64,000 nucleotides of DNA from Candidatus Eremiobacterota bacterium (GTDB lineage Bacteria; Vulcanimicrobiota; Vulcanimicrobiia; Vulcanimicrobiales; Vulcanimicrobiaceae): contig JAFAYE010000001.1 in NCBI GenBank assembly GCA_019240525.1, positions 1,523,300-1,587,299 of the forward strand. The letters are read 5' to 3'. Shown here in pieces: positions 15,713 to 23,401 of the stretch (its first letter is position 1; every line of letters begins with the position of its first letter). Position numbers and translations under genes: made by a program. The notes under the pieces are model-generated. The model was not told where the DNA came from. It did not search any database and saw only the letters and a list, made by a program, of their open reading frames with translations.

Positions 15713-16450
15713 ATGATACGCAGATCGAGTTTTGGTTTTTTGATCGTTGTCGTAACGGCGTTCATCGTTGCGGCGTGCGGTCGCCAGGTCACGCCAAATC
15801 CTCCGGGATTAGGACCCGGCGGCGCGCCTCCGGGATACATGGCCGTACTCTTTGACACCCAATCGCCGTTCAACTTCAGCCAGTACCAATATATGGTCGT
15901 CTTCAACACGTCCGGCAGCGGCATCACGCCCTCGACGGACACGTTGCAGACGAATTGGGCAGGCTATTCGACGGCGCTGATCGCGCTGGGCAACGGCATA
16001 TCGTCATATGCCGAGCCGGTCCAATTTACGCGCACAATTAACCCTCATCAACCGCCGATCTGGCAGCGCTTAGGGACGACCCCGCAAATATTTTCATACA
16101 ACCTCAACAACAACGGAACCGGCACGGAGTTCTCGATTCTGGCGAAGCTCTCGATCTTTACCTACAACCCGTCGCCGTCGCCCTCGCCGAGCTCCTCGCC
16201 ATCGACGGTCTGGAAGTTCAATGCGTTCACGACCCAAGCGACCAACGGCGGCCAATGGCAGTTCTACGATTCGATGGGAGCCGGCGGACCCGTCGATCCG
16301 CAGTACAATTGCTGCTCGCCGACACTGTGCATGACCGAGCCGTTCGACAACACCTACTACGCGCAAGACACGCAGATATCGGACCCCTCGGCGGAAATCG
16401 TCACGGTCGAAATCGCAAACAACCCCGCGTCCCCATCGCCTTGTCCGTAG
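15713..16450 (+). CDS. lipoprotein of unknown function
   Basis: 245 residues from ATG 15713, with GAGGAG just upstream. The N-terminus is a lipoprotein signal (RRSSFGFLIVVVTAFIVAAC) with the lipobox cysteine in VAACG. The mature part starts with a proline/glycine linker, then a beta-rich domain and a low-complexity Pro-Ser stretch (NPSPSPSPSSSPST) near residue 165. Two cysteines are adjacent (YNCCSPT). I recognise no family. It is divergent from lnt with essentially no intergenic space, and the metallothionein-like gene starts 2 bp after it, so the two are probably co-transcribed. Confidence 0.75.
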   Translation: MIRRSSFGFLIVVVTAFIVAACGRQVTPNPPGLGPGGAPPGYMAVLFDTQSPFNFSQYQYMVVFNTSGSGITPSTDTLQTNWAGYSTALIALGNGISSYAEPVQFTRTINPHQPPIWQRLGTTPQIFSYNLNNNGTGTEFSILAKLSIFTYNPSPSPSPSSSPSTVWKFNAFTTQATNGGQWQFYDSMGAGGPVDPQYNCCSPTLCMTEPFDNTYYAQDTQISDPSAEIVTVEIANNPASPSPCP

Positions 16451-16452
16451 CC

Positions 16453-16620
16453 ATGCACGAAACGCCGCTCGAGTGCTCCCACGACATCTGCAATTGCTCG
16501 GTGACGGGATCCGTCGACGGGGGCGATGTCTACTGCAGCAGCTCCTGTCGCAACGTCGACGAGCAAGGCGTAGAATCCGAAACGTGCGCCTGCGGTCATC
16601 CGGAGTGTGACACGCCTTAG
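16453..16620 (+). CDS. small metallothionein-like protein (55 aa)
   Basis: ATG 2 bp after the lipoprotein stop. The protein has eight cysteines in 55 residues: ECSHDICNCSV, VYCSSSCRN and ETCACGHPECD. This C-x-C / Y-C-S-x-x-C / C-G-H-x-x-C layout is that of bacterial metallothioneins (SmtA/BmtA type), in which nine Cys and one or two His hold a Zn4 cluster. Here there are eight Cys and two His that could serve as ligands. A role in binding zinc, cadmium or copper is inferred from the family. No SmtB-type repressor is in view. Easily missed because of its size. Confidence 0.72.
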   Translation: MHETPLECSHDICNCSVTGSVDGGDVYCSSSCRNVDEQGVESETCACGHPECDTP

Positions 16621-16624
16621 CGGG

Positions 16625-19123
16625 CTAAAAGTTGAAGGTCGTCGGAATGACCGGCTGCGATTGCCCGATGTTGAAGACGGCCGTTTGGCTCGGAAAGGCC
16701 AACAGATTGAGGCCGAGGTTGATCGCTTGTTGCGATTCGTTGTAGAGCACCAGCAACTGATAACAATTGCCGATCGTGCGCGTGTAGTAAATGATCTTGT
16801 CGGAGACGAACTCGTGTTGCAGCGACGGTCTCCAGTTGATGTTGGTAACGAACTGCAGCGAGGCGTCGCGGCCGAACGGCGTGGATAGCTGAAGGTTCGT
16901 GGTTTCGAACCCTTGACCGGCGCCCGGAATGAACGAACCGGCGAGCAGGAGCACGGATCGAGTCGACGGCCGCATCGAAAGCTGATAACTCAGCGGCTGC
17001 GCGAGGCCATCGAAGTTGGTCGTCCAGCCGACGGCAAAGGCGTAAATGTCGTCGTTGAAGAGCCGAATCATGTCTTGCGCATTCTTGGTATTCATCGTGG
17101 GCTGCTGATCGAGATATTGAAAGGGGACGAGCGCGGGTCCGTTATAGTTCGCTTCGTTGTACGTCAAGGTATTGACGATGTGCTGGCTGATCGGCGTCGT
17201 GAGGCTCAAGTCTTGCTGAACGGCGGCTTTGAGGTCGCCCGTGCCGTATGCGTATTGGTCCACCGTTACCGTGCCTTGAAAATCGCTGCCGAATACCTTC
17301 GCTTCGACTGGCCCCGCGACTAAATTCGCGTCACCGCGCCAGGTCGCGAGCGCCAGTGGATACCCTTCACCGGCAGGATTGCTGTACTCGCCGACCGTGA
17401 GGTCGGCGGAGAGCGGAATGACGAAGTGGGGAAAGAAATCCGTCGGGCGCACTTCGAATTCGGGAATCTTGTTGATTCCGGTCGCCTCTTGCGAGTAGAT
17501 TTTGTCCCACTCCATCTGATAGTCGGCCCCGGACGTGGTGTACTGCAACAAATAATCGAACTCCGACTGATTGCTGAACGAAGTAATTCCGCCGAAGCTC
17601 GCACTGCTGTTGCTGATGTTGTACGTAACGGTTTGATTCAAGCTCTCGTTGAACTGCCGCGTGTCCGTAAAGGTAAAGCTGTCGCTGCTCGACTGGCCGC
17701 CGACCGACGTGTGGCTGAAGCTGTAATTTTGCGAGGTTTGCGCGGTTTGGTGAACGATGGCCTCGCTGAGCGTTTCGTTCGGCGGAATGCTGATCAGCGG
17801 TCCGTAGTTCGCTTGATAAGCGAACTGAAAGTTGCTGCGCAAATGCTCGGAGATATTTTCCTGCTCCGTCAGCGTCGCATTGGTCTGAGTGCCGCCGGCG
17901 GAACGATTGTTGATCGTATAGACGCTGACGCTCACGCTGCGACGCCCGCGACGGCTTGAATAGAAGCCGACGTAGCCGAGTCCCAAACCCTCTTTGGTGA
18001 AATAGTTGACGATGTAGTAGCCGTAGTAGTATTGGTCCTTGCCGAAAGGAATTTGGACCTTGATCCATGCGCCTTCGTACGAGTCGTAGCCGACCTCCGG
18101 AAACCAGTGCTGTCGCCCGCGCTGGCCTTCGACGCTGCGCAGTGGAATGACGAGCAGGGGCAAATAGAAAACCGCTGCGGCACCTAGCCAGAGCACCGCT
18201 TTGTGAATCACGATTTTATCGCCAGGGTAGACGTCCATGTCTTTGCCGGTAATGTGATAGCCACCGCGTGGATTCTCGCAGGTGGTAATGTAGGGATTCA
18301 GTCCATGCGCCGTGCCGTCGGGATCGGTGTGCAGATCGGTCGCGGAGAAGTGGACGAGTCCGCGTTGGACGCCCTCGTCGCTCGCCCCCTTGCCGTTTTG
18401 TAGTTTAGCGGTCTGCGCAACCGTGTCGAAAATAATGACGTCGGCGGCGAGCACGGAGTTGTGTTCGTGATTGACGAGAAAGGGATGGCCCGTGATCGTG
18501 ATCGTACGGGCGCCGTCGTAGTGCGCGTGCTGACCGACGATCTCTTCATCCGCGTAGTAAATGTGCACGTTCCCGACCGCGTCGCTGGGCTCTCCGCGCG
18601 CTCGGTTTCCCGTCCACGTGTCGGAGATCACCGCAACGTCGCCGGGTGCGAGCGTCGGCACGCCGGTCGGCTCGGCGGTCGGCTGCGGCGTTGCTTGCCC
18701 GGCTGGCGGGATTGGCGGTGGCGTCGAGCCGCCGCGAACCAAGAAGATCGGCTCCGTGGACGCGACGGGCGTGGGCGTTGCAATCGGGATCGGCGGTGGC
18801 GAAACCCCCGGCGTCTGCCCTGGCGCCGGCGGCGGCGTTCGATTCAGGGTGTAGGTGCCATTGCTCACTCCGGGCGGCACGACCGGCAGGCCGGGCGTCG
18901 AGACCGGCGCCGGCGAGCTACTTGCTGGAGCGGTTACCTGTGCGACGGTTTGCGCGTCATCGCGATAATGCTGCGCGCAGCTTTGCGTGTTGAAGAGTTC
19001 CAGGGCGAGCTGCTGGCGGTTATCGTCAGCTGCGAGCGACGCGGTCGGGAAGGCCGCGTAGAGAGATGTAGCGAGCGCCGCAATCGCGGCAACAGCGCAG
19101 TGGAGACGTTTTCCGAAGGGCAC
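16625..19123 (-). CDS. lptD: LptD/OstA-like outer-membrane LPS-assembly protein
   Basis: 832 residues, GTG start, signal peptide ending near FPTASLAA. Residues 65-145 are a proline-rich linker (repeated PPP, TPTP). Then comes an OstA-like domain (AVGNVHIYYADEEIVG, HAHYDGARTITITGHP, VLAADVIIFDTVAQTAKL) and a long beta-barrel region with many aromatic strands (QYYYGYYIVNYF, LGLGYVGFYSSRRG). LptD inserts LPS into the outer leaflet. The linker between signal peptide and OstA domain is unusual. The gene follows lptF/G by 4 bp in the same operon. Confidence 0.8.
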   Translation of the reverse strand: MPFGKRLHCAVAAIAALATSLYAAFPTASLAADDNRQQLALELFNTQSCAQHYRDDAQTVAQVTAPASSSPAPVSTPGLPVVPPGVSNGTYTLNRTPPPAPGQTPGVSPPPIPIATPTPVASTEPIFLVRGGSTPPPIPPAGQATPQPTAEPTGVPTLAPGDVAVISDTWTGNRARGEPSDAVGNVHIYYADEEIVGQHAHYDGARTITITGHPFLVNHEHNSVLAADVIIFDTVAQTAKLQNGKGASDEGVQRGLVHFSATDLHTDPDGTAHGLNPYITTCENPRGGYHITGKDMDVYPGDKIVIHKAVLWLGAAAVFYLPLLVIPLRSVEGQRGRQHWFPEVGYDSYEGAWIKVQIPFGKDQYYYGYYIVNYFTKEGLGLGYVGFYSSRRGRRSVSVSVYTINNRSAGGTQTNATLTEQENISEHLRSNFQFAYQANYGPLISIPPNETLSEAIVHQTAQTSQNYSFSHTSVGGQSSSDSFTFTDTRQFNESLNQTVTYNISNSSASFGGITSFSNQSEFDYLLQYTTSGADYQMEWDKIYSQEATGINKIPEFEVRPTDFFPHFVIPLSADLTVGEYSNPAGEGYPLALATWRGDANLVAGPVEAKVFGSDFQGTVTVDQYAYGTGDLKAAVQQDLSLTTPISQHIVNTLTYNEANYNGPALVPFQYLDQQPTMNTKNAQDMIRLFNDDIYAFAVGWTTNFDGLAQPLSYQLSMRPSTRSVLLLAGSFIPGAGQGFETTNLQLSTPFGRDASLQFVTNINWRPSLQHEFVSDKIIYYTRTIGNCYQLLVLYNESQQAINLGLNLLAFPSQTAVFNIGQSQPVIPTTFNF

Positions 19124-19127
19124 GCGG

Positions 19128-20282
19128 TCAGCGCTCTTCCAGCCAAAGCAGAATCACGCCGGCAGTACCGATGATGATGTTCGGGAGCCACGCCGCAAGA
19201 TACGGATTCATTGCGCCGTTTCGGCCGAAGGCCGATGCGGCTGAGACCATGAGATAATAGCAGAAGAACGCGACGATCGAGAGAGCGATGCCGAGCATGC
19301 GACCGCGTTTGCCGAAACGCAGCGCGAGCGGAACGGCAACAACGACACCGATGATGCAGGCGAACGGCCAGGCGAGCTTGTTGGCGAGATTGATCTGCAG
19401 GCTACCCATTGCGGTTCCGCCGATGCCTTGAGATTGCAATGCATTGACCTGCGTTCGCAAGGACTTGCTGCTCATCGTCCACGGATCGTTATTGACCTGA
19501 CTAACGAATTGCGAGGCCGTTTCGCCGAGCGGCAACCCAATGGAGATGCTCTTGACTCGCTGTTGGTTGGTGACGAAGCCGTCGTCGTTGTAGCGTGTGT
19601 CAACGACCTCGTGCAGTATGAGGCTGCTGCGCGCGACCGATGCGTTCTTTGCCTGAAGCGTTTCGTTCCAGGGCCCGAATCGCGCAGGCTTAAAAATTTG
19701 CACGTCGAGCATGGTCTTGTTGTCGGGCGCGACCTGTCCCACATAGAAGGTGTTACCGGTGTCGGGGTCTTTGCGGAAAAACTGCGGCTCCACCGGCAGC
19801 GCATCGGTGTGATAAATAATTTGATAGAACGTTCGCGTCGATAGCTCCACCGACGCGGGCGCAATCCATTCGTTCATACCGTAGGCGATCAAGAACATCG
19901 CAACGCCCAGGAGCAGCGGCGAGACGACGATGCGCATAACCGGTATTCCGGCGGTCCGCATAGCCGTAACCTCATTGTCGCCCATGACGCGCCCCATTGC
20001 GAGCAGCGCCGCGAAGAGGCAGCCGAAGGGAAACGCCATTGGAATGGCCTGCGGAATGCGAAAGACGACGAAACGCAGCACCAAAAAGAACGGCGCGTGC
20101 TGATTGATGATGTAATCCGCGGCCAGAAAGAAAATATTGAGCGCCCAAAAAAGCAAAAACGCGCCGAATGCAAAGAAGAACGGCACGAGCATCTCGCGCA
20201 GCAGGTAGCCGTCGAGAATCGGCAAGCGCAAGAGCGAGGACCCGACGCGGGGGAGCGGCTGTCGGTGCGTCAGCGTCGCCAT
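19128..20282 (-). CDS. LptF/LptG-family LPS-export permease
   Basis: 384 residues from ATG 20282; a longer frame adds 38 arginine-rich residues that overlap the upstream gene. The layout is the YjgP/YjgQ one. Helices near residues 30-130 include YLLREMLVPFFFAFGAFLLF and the signature ALLAMGRVMGDNEVTAMRTAGI. A periplasmic domain follows, then three C-terminal helices (FACIIGVVVAVPLALRF ... GVILLWLEE). It is the permease of the LptB2FG exporter. Only one such gene is here, so it may act as a homodimer or pair with a gene elsewhere. LptF and LptG cannot be separated from sequence alone. Confidence 0.88.
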   Translation of the reverse strand: MATLTHRQPLPRVGSSLLRLPILDGYLLREMLVPFFFAFGAFLLFWALNIFFLAADYIINQHAPFFLVLRFVVFRIPQAIPMAFPFGCLFAALLAMGRVMGDNEVTAMRTAGIPVMRIVVSPLLLGVAMFLIAYGMNEWIAPASVELSTRTFYQIIYHTDALPVEPQFFRKDPDTGNTFYVGQVAPDNKTMLDVQIFKPARFGPWNETLQAKNASVARSSLILHEVVDTRYNDDGFVTNQQRVKSISIGLPLGETASQFVSQVNNDPWTMSSKSLRTQVNALQSQGIGGTAMGSLQINLANKLAWPFACIIGVVVAVPLALRFGKRGRMLGIALSIVAFFCYYLMVSAASAFGRNGAMNPYLAAWLPNIIIGTAGVILLWLEER

Positions 20283-20295
20283 GGACCGGCGAGCC

Positions 20296-20769
20296 TCAGT
20301 AGCTGTGGTACGCGCTGAGCACGCGTACGACGTACGCGCGCGTCTCGGGATACGGCGGTACGCCGTGGTAGCGGTCCACCGCGCCCGGGCCCGCATTGTA
20401 TGCGGCGACCGCGAGCGTTACGTTTTCATGATAACGGTGGAGCAACGAGCGAAGATAACCGGTGCCGCACTGTACGTTCTGGGTCGGATCGAAGGGATTG
20501 GCGATTCCGCAACCCGCCGCGGTGCCGGGCATCAATTGCATCAATCCTTGCGCGCCGGCTCCGCTCAGGGCCGAGGGGTTGCCCGCCGATTCGGCCATAA
20601 GCACCGCTCGAATCAGTCCTGCCGGCACGCCATTGGCCTGCGAGGCGCCAGAGACGAGCGCGTTAAGGCTCGCCGGGTCGAGCGAGTGGGCCGAGTAGGG
20701 CAAGTAACCGCCGCCGCTGCATCCGCAGAGCAGGGCAATAAAGGCGGAAATTGCCAGCAGTCGACTCAT
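20296..20769 (-). CDS. lytic transglycosylase, lipoprotein
   Basis: 157 residues with a lipoprotein signal peptide (lipobox LLCGC, cysteine near residue 17). The SLT fold motifs are all present: catalytic Glu in AVLMAESAGNPSA, then GAQGLMQLMPGTA, LAVAAYNAGPGAVDRY and YPETRAYV. It cleaves the MurNAc-GlcNAc bond of peptidoglycan and would be attached to a membrane, probably the outer one. It is the first gene of the minus-strand envelope operon and lies 13 bp before lptF/G. Length is short, meaning a bare catalytic domain. Confidence 0.9.
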   Translation of the reverse strand: MSRLLAISAFIALLCGCSGGGYLPYSAHSLDPASLNALVSGASQANGVPAGLIRAVLMAESAGNPSALSGAGAQGLMQLMPGTAAGCGIANPFDPTQNVQCGTGYLRSLLHRYHENVTLAVAAYNAGPGAVDRYHGVPPYPETRAYVVRVLSAYHSY

Positions 20770-20787
20770 CGCAACGGCGCCTTTCTT

Positions 20788-20819
20788 CTCGTCCCGGGAC
20801 GAGGCCTGGCAGGCAGGCC
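20788..20819. promoter_or_regulatory. two adjacent inverted repeats upstream of the transglycosylase gene
   Basis: A perfect 16-bp palindrome, CTCGTCCCGGGACGAG (20788-20803), abuts a second inverted repeat GGCCTG-N5-CAGGCC (20803-20819). They lie 19-50 bp upstream of the transglycosylase ATG, that is in its probable 5' leader. They could be an operator or RNA hairpins; no T tract follows. The rest of 20820-21013 shows nothing I can name. Confidence 0.4.
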
Positions 20820-21013
20820 GCTAGTGCCACGCAGCGTGATGATGATTTTCCCCTCGAGCAACCTTTGCGTTGAATGCATGCCAAGATTTCGAACGACGAC
20901 GTCATAAGCGATGTGCGCCGTTACGTGGAAATCATAGCCGCGAAGCCTTGACCTTCGCTGAGCTTTGCGGCACGCGTGGCAGGCGAGCGTCGATCGAAAA
21001 CTACGCTGATCGA

Positions 21014-21048
21014 AACTACCCGGAACGTGGGGATCGCTCCGGGTAGTT
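21014..21048 (-). terminator. terminator-like hairpin after hsp20
   Basis: A perfect 11-bp stem (AACTACCCGGA / TCCGGGTAGTT) with a 13-nt loop lies 12 bp beyond the hsp20 stop codon. There is no long T tract on either strand, so it is either a factor-dependent end or an mRNA 3' stabiliser. Confidence 0.55.
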
Positions 21049-21059
21049 AACTCGACCTT

Positions 21060-21434
21060 CTACGTGACGGAAATTCGCCGCGGCTGCGCTTCGGGACGCC
21101 GCGACAAGGTTAGCATGAGCATTCCGTCTTGGACGCGCGCTTCGATCCGTTGCGGGTCAACATCGTCGGGAACCGTGAACGAACGCGAGAACGAACGCCG
21201 GTCGCTCTTAGCGCTGACGGCGATCACATCGTCTTGATAGGTCACCTCGACGTTCTCGGGCTTGAAACCCGGAACGGGCACCTCAACCTCATATCCGTTC
21301 TCAGTCCGCGTCACTTCGTACTCGAGGCCTCGCATCGACTGGAACGGGTCGAATCCTAGCAGATCCCGGAATGGTGTCCAGTTCGCAACGCGTGGGCTCG
21401 GCGGACGATCGTTCCGCGCCAGGCTGTCCGTCAT
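21060..21434 (-). CDS. small heat-shock protein, Hsp20 family
   Basis: 124 residues from ATG 21434, which has a perfect AAAGGAGG 9 nt upstream; an in-frame start at 21464 does not. The alpha-crystallin domain runs from EYEVTRTENGYEVEVPVPGF to the C-terminus. It contains VEVTYQDDVIAVSAKS, SFSRSFTVPDDVDPQRIEA and DGMLMLTLSR, and the I-x-V tail motif RRISVT closes it. It is an ATP-independent holdase. A CIRCE operator overlaps its promoter, so HrcA control is expected. It is divergent from mraZ. Confidence 0.95.
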   Translation of the reverse strand: MTDSLARNDRPPSPRVANWTPFRDLLGFDPFQSMRGLEYEVTRTENGYEVEVPVPGFKPENVEVTYQDDVIAVSAKSDRRSFSRSFTVPDDVDPQRIEARVQDGMLMLTLSRRPEAQPRRISVT

Positions 21435-21479
21435 GAAACCTATCCTCCTTTGCCAAAAAAGCACTGACGGTATGGCAGA

Positions 21480-21507
21480 ATTTTAGCGTGCTTAGCAGTC
21501 TTGTCAA
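21480..21507 (-). promoter_or_regulatory. hsp20 promoter
   Basis: On the minus strand, TTGACA (21507-21502) and TAAAAT (21485-21480) are separated by 16 bp, a near-consensus sigma-70-type promoter. It fires toward hsp20, whose ATG is 46 bp below. The -35 box lies in the spacer of the CIRCE element. Confidence 0.75.
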
Positions 21508-21518
21508 GAGAGTGCTAA
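21492..21518. promoter_or_regulatory. CIRCE operator (HrcA site) of hsp20
   Basis: TTAGCAGTC-N9-GAGTGCTAA matches the CIRCE consensus TTAGCACTC-N9-GAGTGCTAA with one mismatch and the exact 9-bp spacer. It overlaps the -35 box of the hsp20 promoter, so HrcA binding would block polymerase. The hrcA gene is not in the window. Confidence 0.9.
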
Positions 21519-21537
21519 CCGAAAGCTTCTTCTTGTC

Positions 21538-21566
21538 TTGCCTTGGGCCGACGTGGGGCGTATAGT
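21538..21566 (+). promoter_or_regulatory. promoter of the dcw cluster (mraZ)
   Basis: TTGCCT and TATAGT with a 17-bp spacer, directed at mraZ, whose GTG is 41 bp downstream of the -10. The -10 overlaps the first of three direct repeats that look like MraZ-binding sites. Confidence 0.7.
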
Positions 21567-21593
21567 GGTGGGAAGTAGTGCCTAGTGGTGCCT
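21564..21593 (+). promoter_or_regulatory. three 10-bp direct repeats, probable MraZ operator
   Basis: AGTGGTGGGA, AGTAGTGCCT and AGTGGTGCCT follow each other without gaps. MraZ is known to bind GTG/TGGG-type repeats at about 10-bp spacing in front of its own gene. The position over the -10 and start of transcription suits repression. Confidence 0.7.
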
Positions 21594-21606
21594 GTCGGAG
21601 GACTTT

Positions 21607-22047
21607 GTGCACGCGGAGTTGCCGCGATTTGCCGGTTCTGAGGAACACGCCCTTGATCACAAAGGACGGCTTATTGTGCCGGCGCGCTTTCGCGAGCGCC
21701 TAGGCTCCCAATTTGTCCTAACGATTGCTCCGGGTGACCCCTGTCTCGCCCTCTATCCGATGGCGACGTGGGTCGAATTCTGCGGCCGAATCGAAGCCGT
21801 ACCGCTCAAAGACGAAGCCTACCGGCGCTCCGTACGCTATCTCTTCGCCCATTCCGAGGAGGTAGCGTGCGATGCGCAAGGGCGGGTCGTGGTCCCATTG
21901 CGGCTGCGTACCTATGCCGGAATCCAGCGTCAGGTCGTCTCGGTGGGCCTGCTTACTCGGATCGAGATCTGGGCGAAGGACCGCTATGCCGTTCAAAGTC
22001 CCCCGCAGGACGAGGTGCCCGGCTTCTTGGCCGAGCTGGGTCTGTGA
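21607..22047 (+). CDS. mraZ: transcriptional regulator MraZ
   Basis: 146 residues, GTG start with GGAGG 5 nt upstream. Two AbrB-like half-domains are visible: HALDHKGRLIVPARFRERL near residue 14 and EVACDAQGRVVVPLRLR near residue 85, each with the D-x-x-G-R-[LV] core. MraZ is a ring-forming DNA-binding protein that represses the dcw operon through direct repeats. Such repeats lie at 21564-21593. It is the first gene of the cluster, 15 bp before rsmH, the standard arrangement. Confidence 0.96.
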   Translation: MHAELPRFAGSEEHALDHKGRLIVPARFRERLGSQFVLTIAPGDPCLALYPMATWVEFCGRIEAVPLKDEAYRRSVRYLFAHSEEVACDAQGRVVVPLRLRTYAGIQRQVVSVGLLTRIEIWAKDRYAVQSPPQDEVPGFLAELGL

Positions 22048-22062
22048 TCGGACGACGATCGC

Positions 22063-22935
22063 ATGACCCACGTTCCCGTGCTCGTTGGACCGGCCATCGA
22101 ATATTTGGCATTACGGCCCGGAGGGACGTACGTCGACGCGACCTTCGGCGGCGGTGGTCATGCCCGCGCGATCCTGCAGCAACTGGTGGGCGGGCGCCTT
22201 CTCGCGATCGACTCGGATCCCGATGCGGTCGCGCGTGCCTCGGGGATCGACGATCCGCGCCTGACGTTCGTTCAGGCGAACTTTCGCGATATCGTGCACG
22301 TCCTCGATCGCTTCGCGATCGATTCGATCGACGGCGTGCTCTTCGATTTGGGAGTTTCTTCAATGCAACTTGACGACCTCGATCGCGGATTTTCCCTTGG
22401 AAAGGCCGCCGCGCTCGACATGCGGATGGATCCTAGCGTCGGGCAAAGCGCCTACGAAATCCTGACGACGGCGAGCGAACGCGAACTGGCCGATATCTTT
22501 TTTTACTACGGCCAGGAACGTTGCTCTCGCCGCATCGCGCGCGCGGTCGTCGTTCGCCGTGCGAACGGCACGCTTCCCAATACGACCGCCGAGTTTGCGC
22601 AGCTCGTCGCCGCCATCGTTACGCGTCGCGGCCAGCGCCAGCGAATCCACCCCGCGACCCGCGTCTTTCAAGCCTTGCGGATTGCGGTCAACGACGAGCT
22701 TGCGGCGCTTCGGGAAGGGCTTGCCGGCGCGATCGGAAGGCTTCGCGTTGCCGGGCGCGTCGTCGCAATCAGCTTCCATTCGCTCGAGGATCGCATCGTG
22801 AAAGAAACGTTCCGCGACGACGAGCGCCTCGACGTCCTGACCAAGCGCCCCGTGCGGCCGAACGACGGCGAGATCGCCGAGAACCGGCGCGCGCGTAGCG
22901 CCAAGCTGCGCGCCGCGCAGCGAAAGGCGGGATAG
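22063..22935 (+). CDS. rsmH: 16S rRNA (cytosine-1402-N4) methyltransferase
   Basis: 290 residues, ATG start. The protein opens THVPVLVGPAIEYLALRPGG and has the SAM-binding motif YVDATFGGGGHARAIL. Further RsmH marks are VLFDLGVSSMQLDDLDRGFS, FQALRIAVNDEL and ISFHSLEDRIVKETFR. It methylates C1402 in the decoding centre of the 30S subunit. Position between mraZ and ftsL is the classical one. The last residues are basic (KLRAAQRKAG). Confidence 0.97.
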   Translation: MTHVPVLVGPAIEYLALRPGGTYVDATFGGGGHARAILQQLVGGRLLAIDSDPDAVARASGIDDPRLTFVQANFRDIVHVLDRFAIDSIDGVLFDLGVSSMQLDDLDRGFSLGKAAALDMRMDPSVGQSAYEILTTASERELADIFFYYGQERCSRRIARAVVVRRANGTLPNTTAEFAQLVAAIVTRRGQRQRIHPATRVFQALRIAVNDELAALREGLAGAIGRLRVAGRVVAISFHSLEDRIVKETFRDDERLDVLTKRPVRPNDGEIAENRRARSAKLRAAQRKAG

Positions 22936-22937
22936 AC

Positions 22938-23387
22938 GTGCTTGCTCCCAATCTCTTCGATCACCCTGGGCGCATCGCCAAGCCACGCACCGTTCGAGCG
23001 GCGACCCAACGCCGTCTGGTGCGTACGTCGCGGGCGCGATATGCCGGCGTGACTCGCATTTCCATGGCGCTTTGCGCGGTGCTGGCGCTGTTGATGAGCT
23101 ACGTCGTCTTGACCTCGAGTTTGACGGGATTGAGCTATGGTGTGGCCACTGCGCGCGCGCAGCGCGAAGCCCTGCAAGAAGAGACGATGCGCCTCGACGA
23201 TCGTATCGCGGCGTTGCGCTCCGACGATCGGCTCGCCGCGTTGGCGTCGCACATGGGGATGCGCGAACCCCAGCTTTTTGCAGTCGTGCGAATCGAACCG
23301 CCGCGCATCGCAGCCGCCAGGCCGGCCTTCCCGATGTTCTCGTCGCTCGCCGGCTTCTTCATTCCGGCGGTACGCCGGCCGCAATAG
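22938..23387 (+). CDS. ftsL: FtsL-like division protein
   Basis: 149 residues, GTG start 2 bp after rsmH. A basic cytoplasmic segment of about 43 residues precedes a single membrane helix (ISMALCAVLALLMSYVVLTS). A heptad-like coiled coil follows (ARAQREALQEETMRLDDRIAAL), then an L-A-x-x-x-G-M motif typical of FtsL. Sequence identity in this family is low; the call rests on topology and position between rsmH and ftsI. It would form the FtsQLB-type complex at the division site, although ftsQ and ftsB are not here. Confidence 0.82.
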   Translation: MLAPNLFDHPGRIAKPRTVRAATQRRLVRTSRARYAGVTRISMALCAVLALLMSYVVLTSSLTGLSYGVATARAQREALQEETMRLDDRIAALRSDDRLAALASHMGMREPQLFAVVRIEPPRIAAARPAFPMFSSLAGFFIPAVRRPQ

Positions 23388-23401
23388 CAGCGATCGACGG
23401 C

